A stretch of DNA of 6,550 nt from Gammaproteobacteria bacterium (GTDB taxonomy: Bacteria; Pseudomonadota; Gammaproteobacteria; SZUA-229): NCBI GenBank assembly GCA_026197015.1, contig JAPHRB010000173.1:1-6550 (forward strand), read 5' to 3'. Positions within the stretch are counted from its first letter, which is position 1; each line of letters begins with the position of its first letter. Below the pieces are notes generated by a model. The model saw only the letters and a list, made by a program, of their open reading frames with translations. It made no database searches and was not told where the DNA came from. The position numbers were made by a program, and so were the translations under genes. Positions 6,331 to 6,550 of this stretch are shown piece after piece.

Positions 6331-6389
6331 CAGATGATTTCTGTGGGGCTAATTTCTGCAATTTATCAAAAAACCACATTATTCATCTG
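6331..6389 (-). promoter_or_regulatory. Two-part stem-loop in the nirS leader
   Basis: On the transcript CAGATGA (6389-6383) pairs with TCATCTG (6337-6331), 7 bp perfect. A 4x4 internal loop (6382-6379 and 6341-6338) follows. Then TGTGG (6378-6374) pairs with CCACA (6346-6342), closing a 27-nt loop that starts with six T. It sits between the small leader ORF and the nirS ribosome site, about 21 nt before that site. There is no U-tract after the stem, so it is not an ordinary terminator. A role in stability or translation of nirS is possible; no named riboswitch is recognised. Confidence 0.4.
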
Positions 6390-6397
6390 TACGTGAG

Positions 6398-6439
6398 TTA
6401 ATAACCCATAAAAAACCAACATAATATCAGAATCCTCAT
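6398..6439 (-). CDS. Possible 13-aa hydrophobic leader peptide upstream of nirS
   Basis: ATG at 6439 follows AAGGAGGT (6445-6452), an almost ideal Shine-Dalgarno, with a 5-nt spacer. That is better than the site of any full-size gene in this window. The frame reads MRILILCWFFMGY and stops at TAA (6400-6398). The product would be short and strongly hydrophobic, with one Cys and one Trp and no obvious run of regulatory codons. It lies between the FNR-type site and nirS, so it would be translated from the nirS mRNA if transcription starts near 6456-6460. It could be a leader peptide, a membrane microprotein, or a ribosome loading site. The sequence evidence is the initiation signal only; I do not recognise a homologue. 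Confidence 0.4.
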   Translation of the reverse strand: MRILILCWFFMGY

Positions 6440-6460
6440 GAATTACCTCCTTGGTGGTAT

Positions 6461-6468
6461 AGAGTAGA
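6461..6468 (-). promoter_or_regulatory. Candidate -10 element of the nirS promoter
   Basis: On the minus strand 6468-6461 reads TCTACTCT. TCTACT matches TATAAT at 4 of 6 positions. Its distance from the FNR-type dyad fits a class II activated promoter, with the dyad centred near -41.5 and a start near 6456. The match is modest and a nearby TATACC (6461-6456) is an alternative. Confidence 0.35.
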
Positions 6469-6490
6469 ATCCATTAGCACTTTACTAACC

Positions 6491-6504
6491 TTGACTTTCG
6501 TCAA
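6491..6504. promoter_or_regulatory. FNR/DNR/NNR-type binding site upstream of nirS
   Basis: TTGAC-TTTC-GTCAA is a perfect 5-bp dyad with a 4-bp spacer. It matches the FNR/CRP-family layout TTGAT-N4-ATCAA with the C/G variant often seen for DNR/NNR-type nitric-oxide-responsive regulators. It lies 196 bp before the nirS ATG and 52 bp before the leader ORF ATG. It is the only such site I find in the window and would place the operon under low-oxygen and nitrogen-oxide control. Being symmetric, it could also serve a divergent gene beyond the right edge. Confidence 0.75.
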
Positions 6505-6550
6505 GCCGAATAATTGCATTTAAGAAAATAAGGTTATTTTGATATATAAC

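Noticed and set aside
6329..6340. 12-mer TGCAGATGATTT shared, inverted, with the nirF leader near 1116-1127
   Set aside because: A few shared 12-mers are expected by chance in an AT-rich window of this size, so it is not treated as a common regulatory element.

Overview
The window holds the first part of a denitrification nir operon, read entirely from the minus strand (right to left). Composition is AT-rich (roughly 40% GC by eye) and the genes are tightly packed. All the proteins resemble proteobacterial nitrite-respiration proteins. I infer a gammaproteobacterium, possibly a sulfur-oxidising or other marine denitrifier, but the sequence does not fix the taxon.

Layout in transcription order: (1) 6550-6296 is a control region. 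It has a perfect FNR/DNR-type dyad at 6491-6504, a possible 13-codon leader ORF behind an excellent Shine-Dalgarno, and a two-part stem-loop before the nirS ribosome binding site. (2) 6295-4658 is nirS, cytochrome cd1 nitrite reductase. (3) A perfect 9-bp GC-rich hairpin lies at 4622-4643. (4) 4579-2804 encodes a membrane-anchored NapC/NirT-type multiheme cytochrome, fused through an Ala/Pro-rich linker to a second module with two more heme motifs, one of them the unusual CX3CH. (5) 2743-2390 encodes a small exported type-1 copper protein. (6) 2403-1591 is nirE, uroporphyrinogen-III methyltransferase, overlapping the copper gene. (7) 1625-1296 is a NirC-like monoheme cytochrome, overlapping nirE. 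(8) 1295-1079 is a non-coding, structured, repeat-like gap. (9) 1078-1 is nirF, a lipoprotein needed for heme d1 biogenesis, cut off by the left edge.

How the parts fit: NirS reduces nitrite to NO in the periplasm using heme c and heme d1. NirE makes the heme d1 precursor precorrin-2, while NirF and NirC act late in d1 maturation. The NirT-like fusion and the cupredoxin are the likely electron supply from quinol to NirS; no cytochrome c551 gene (nirM) is visible here. The remaining d1 genes (nirD/L/G/H, nirJ, nirN) would be expected beyond the left edge.

The parts I find least conventional are the NirT-like fusion with its CX3CH site, the cupredoxin in the place of nirM, and the leader ORF and stem-loop in the nirS 5' region.
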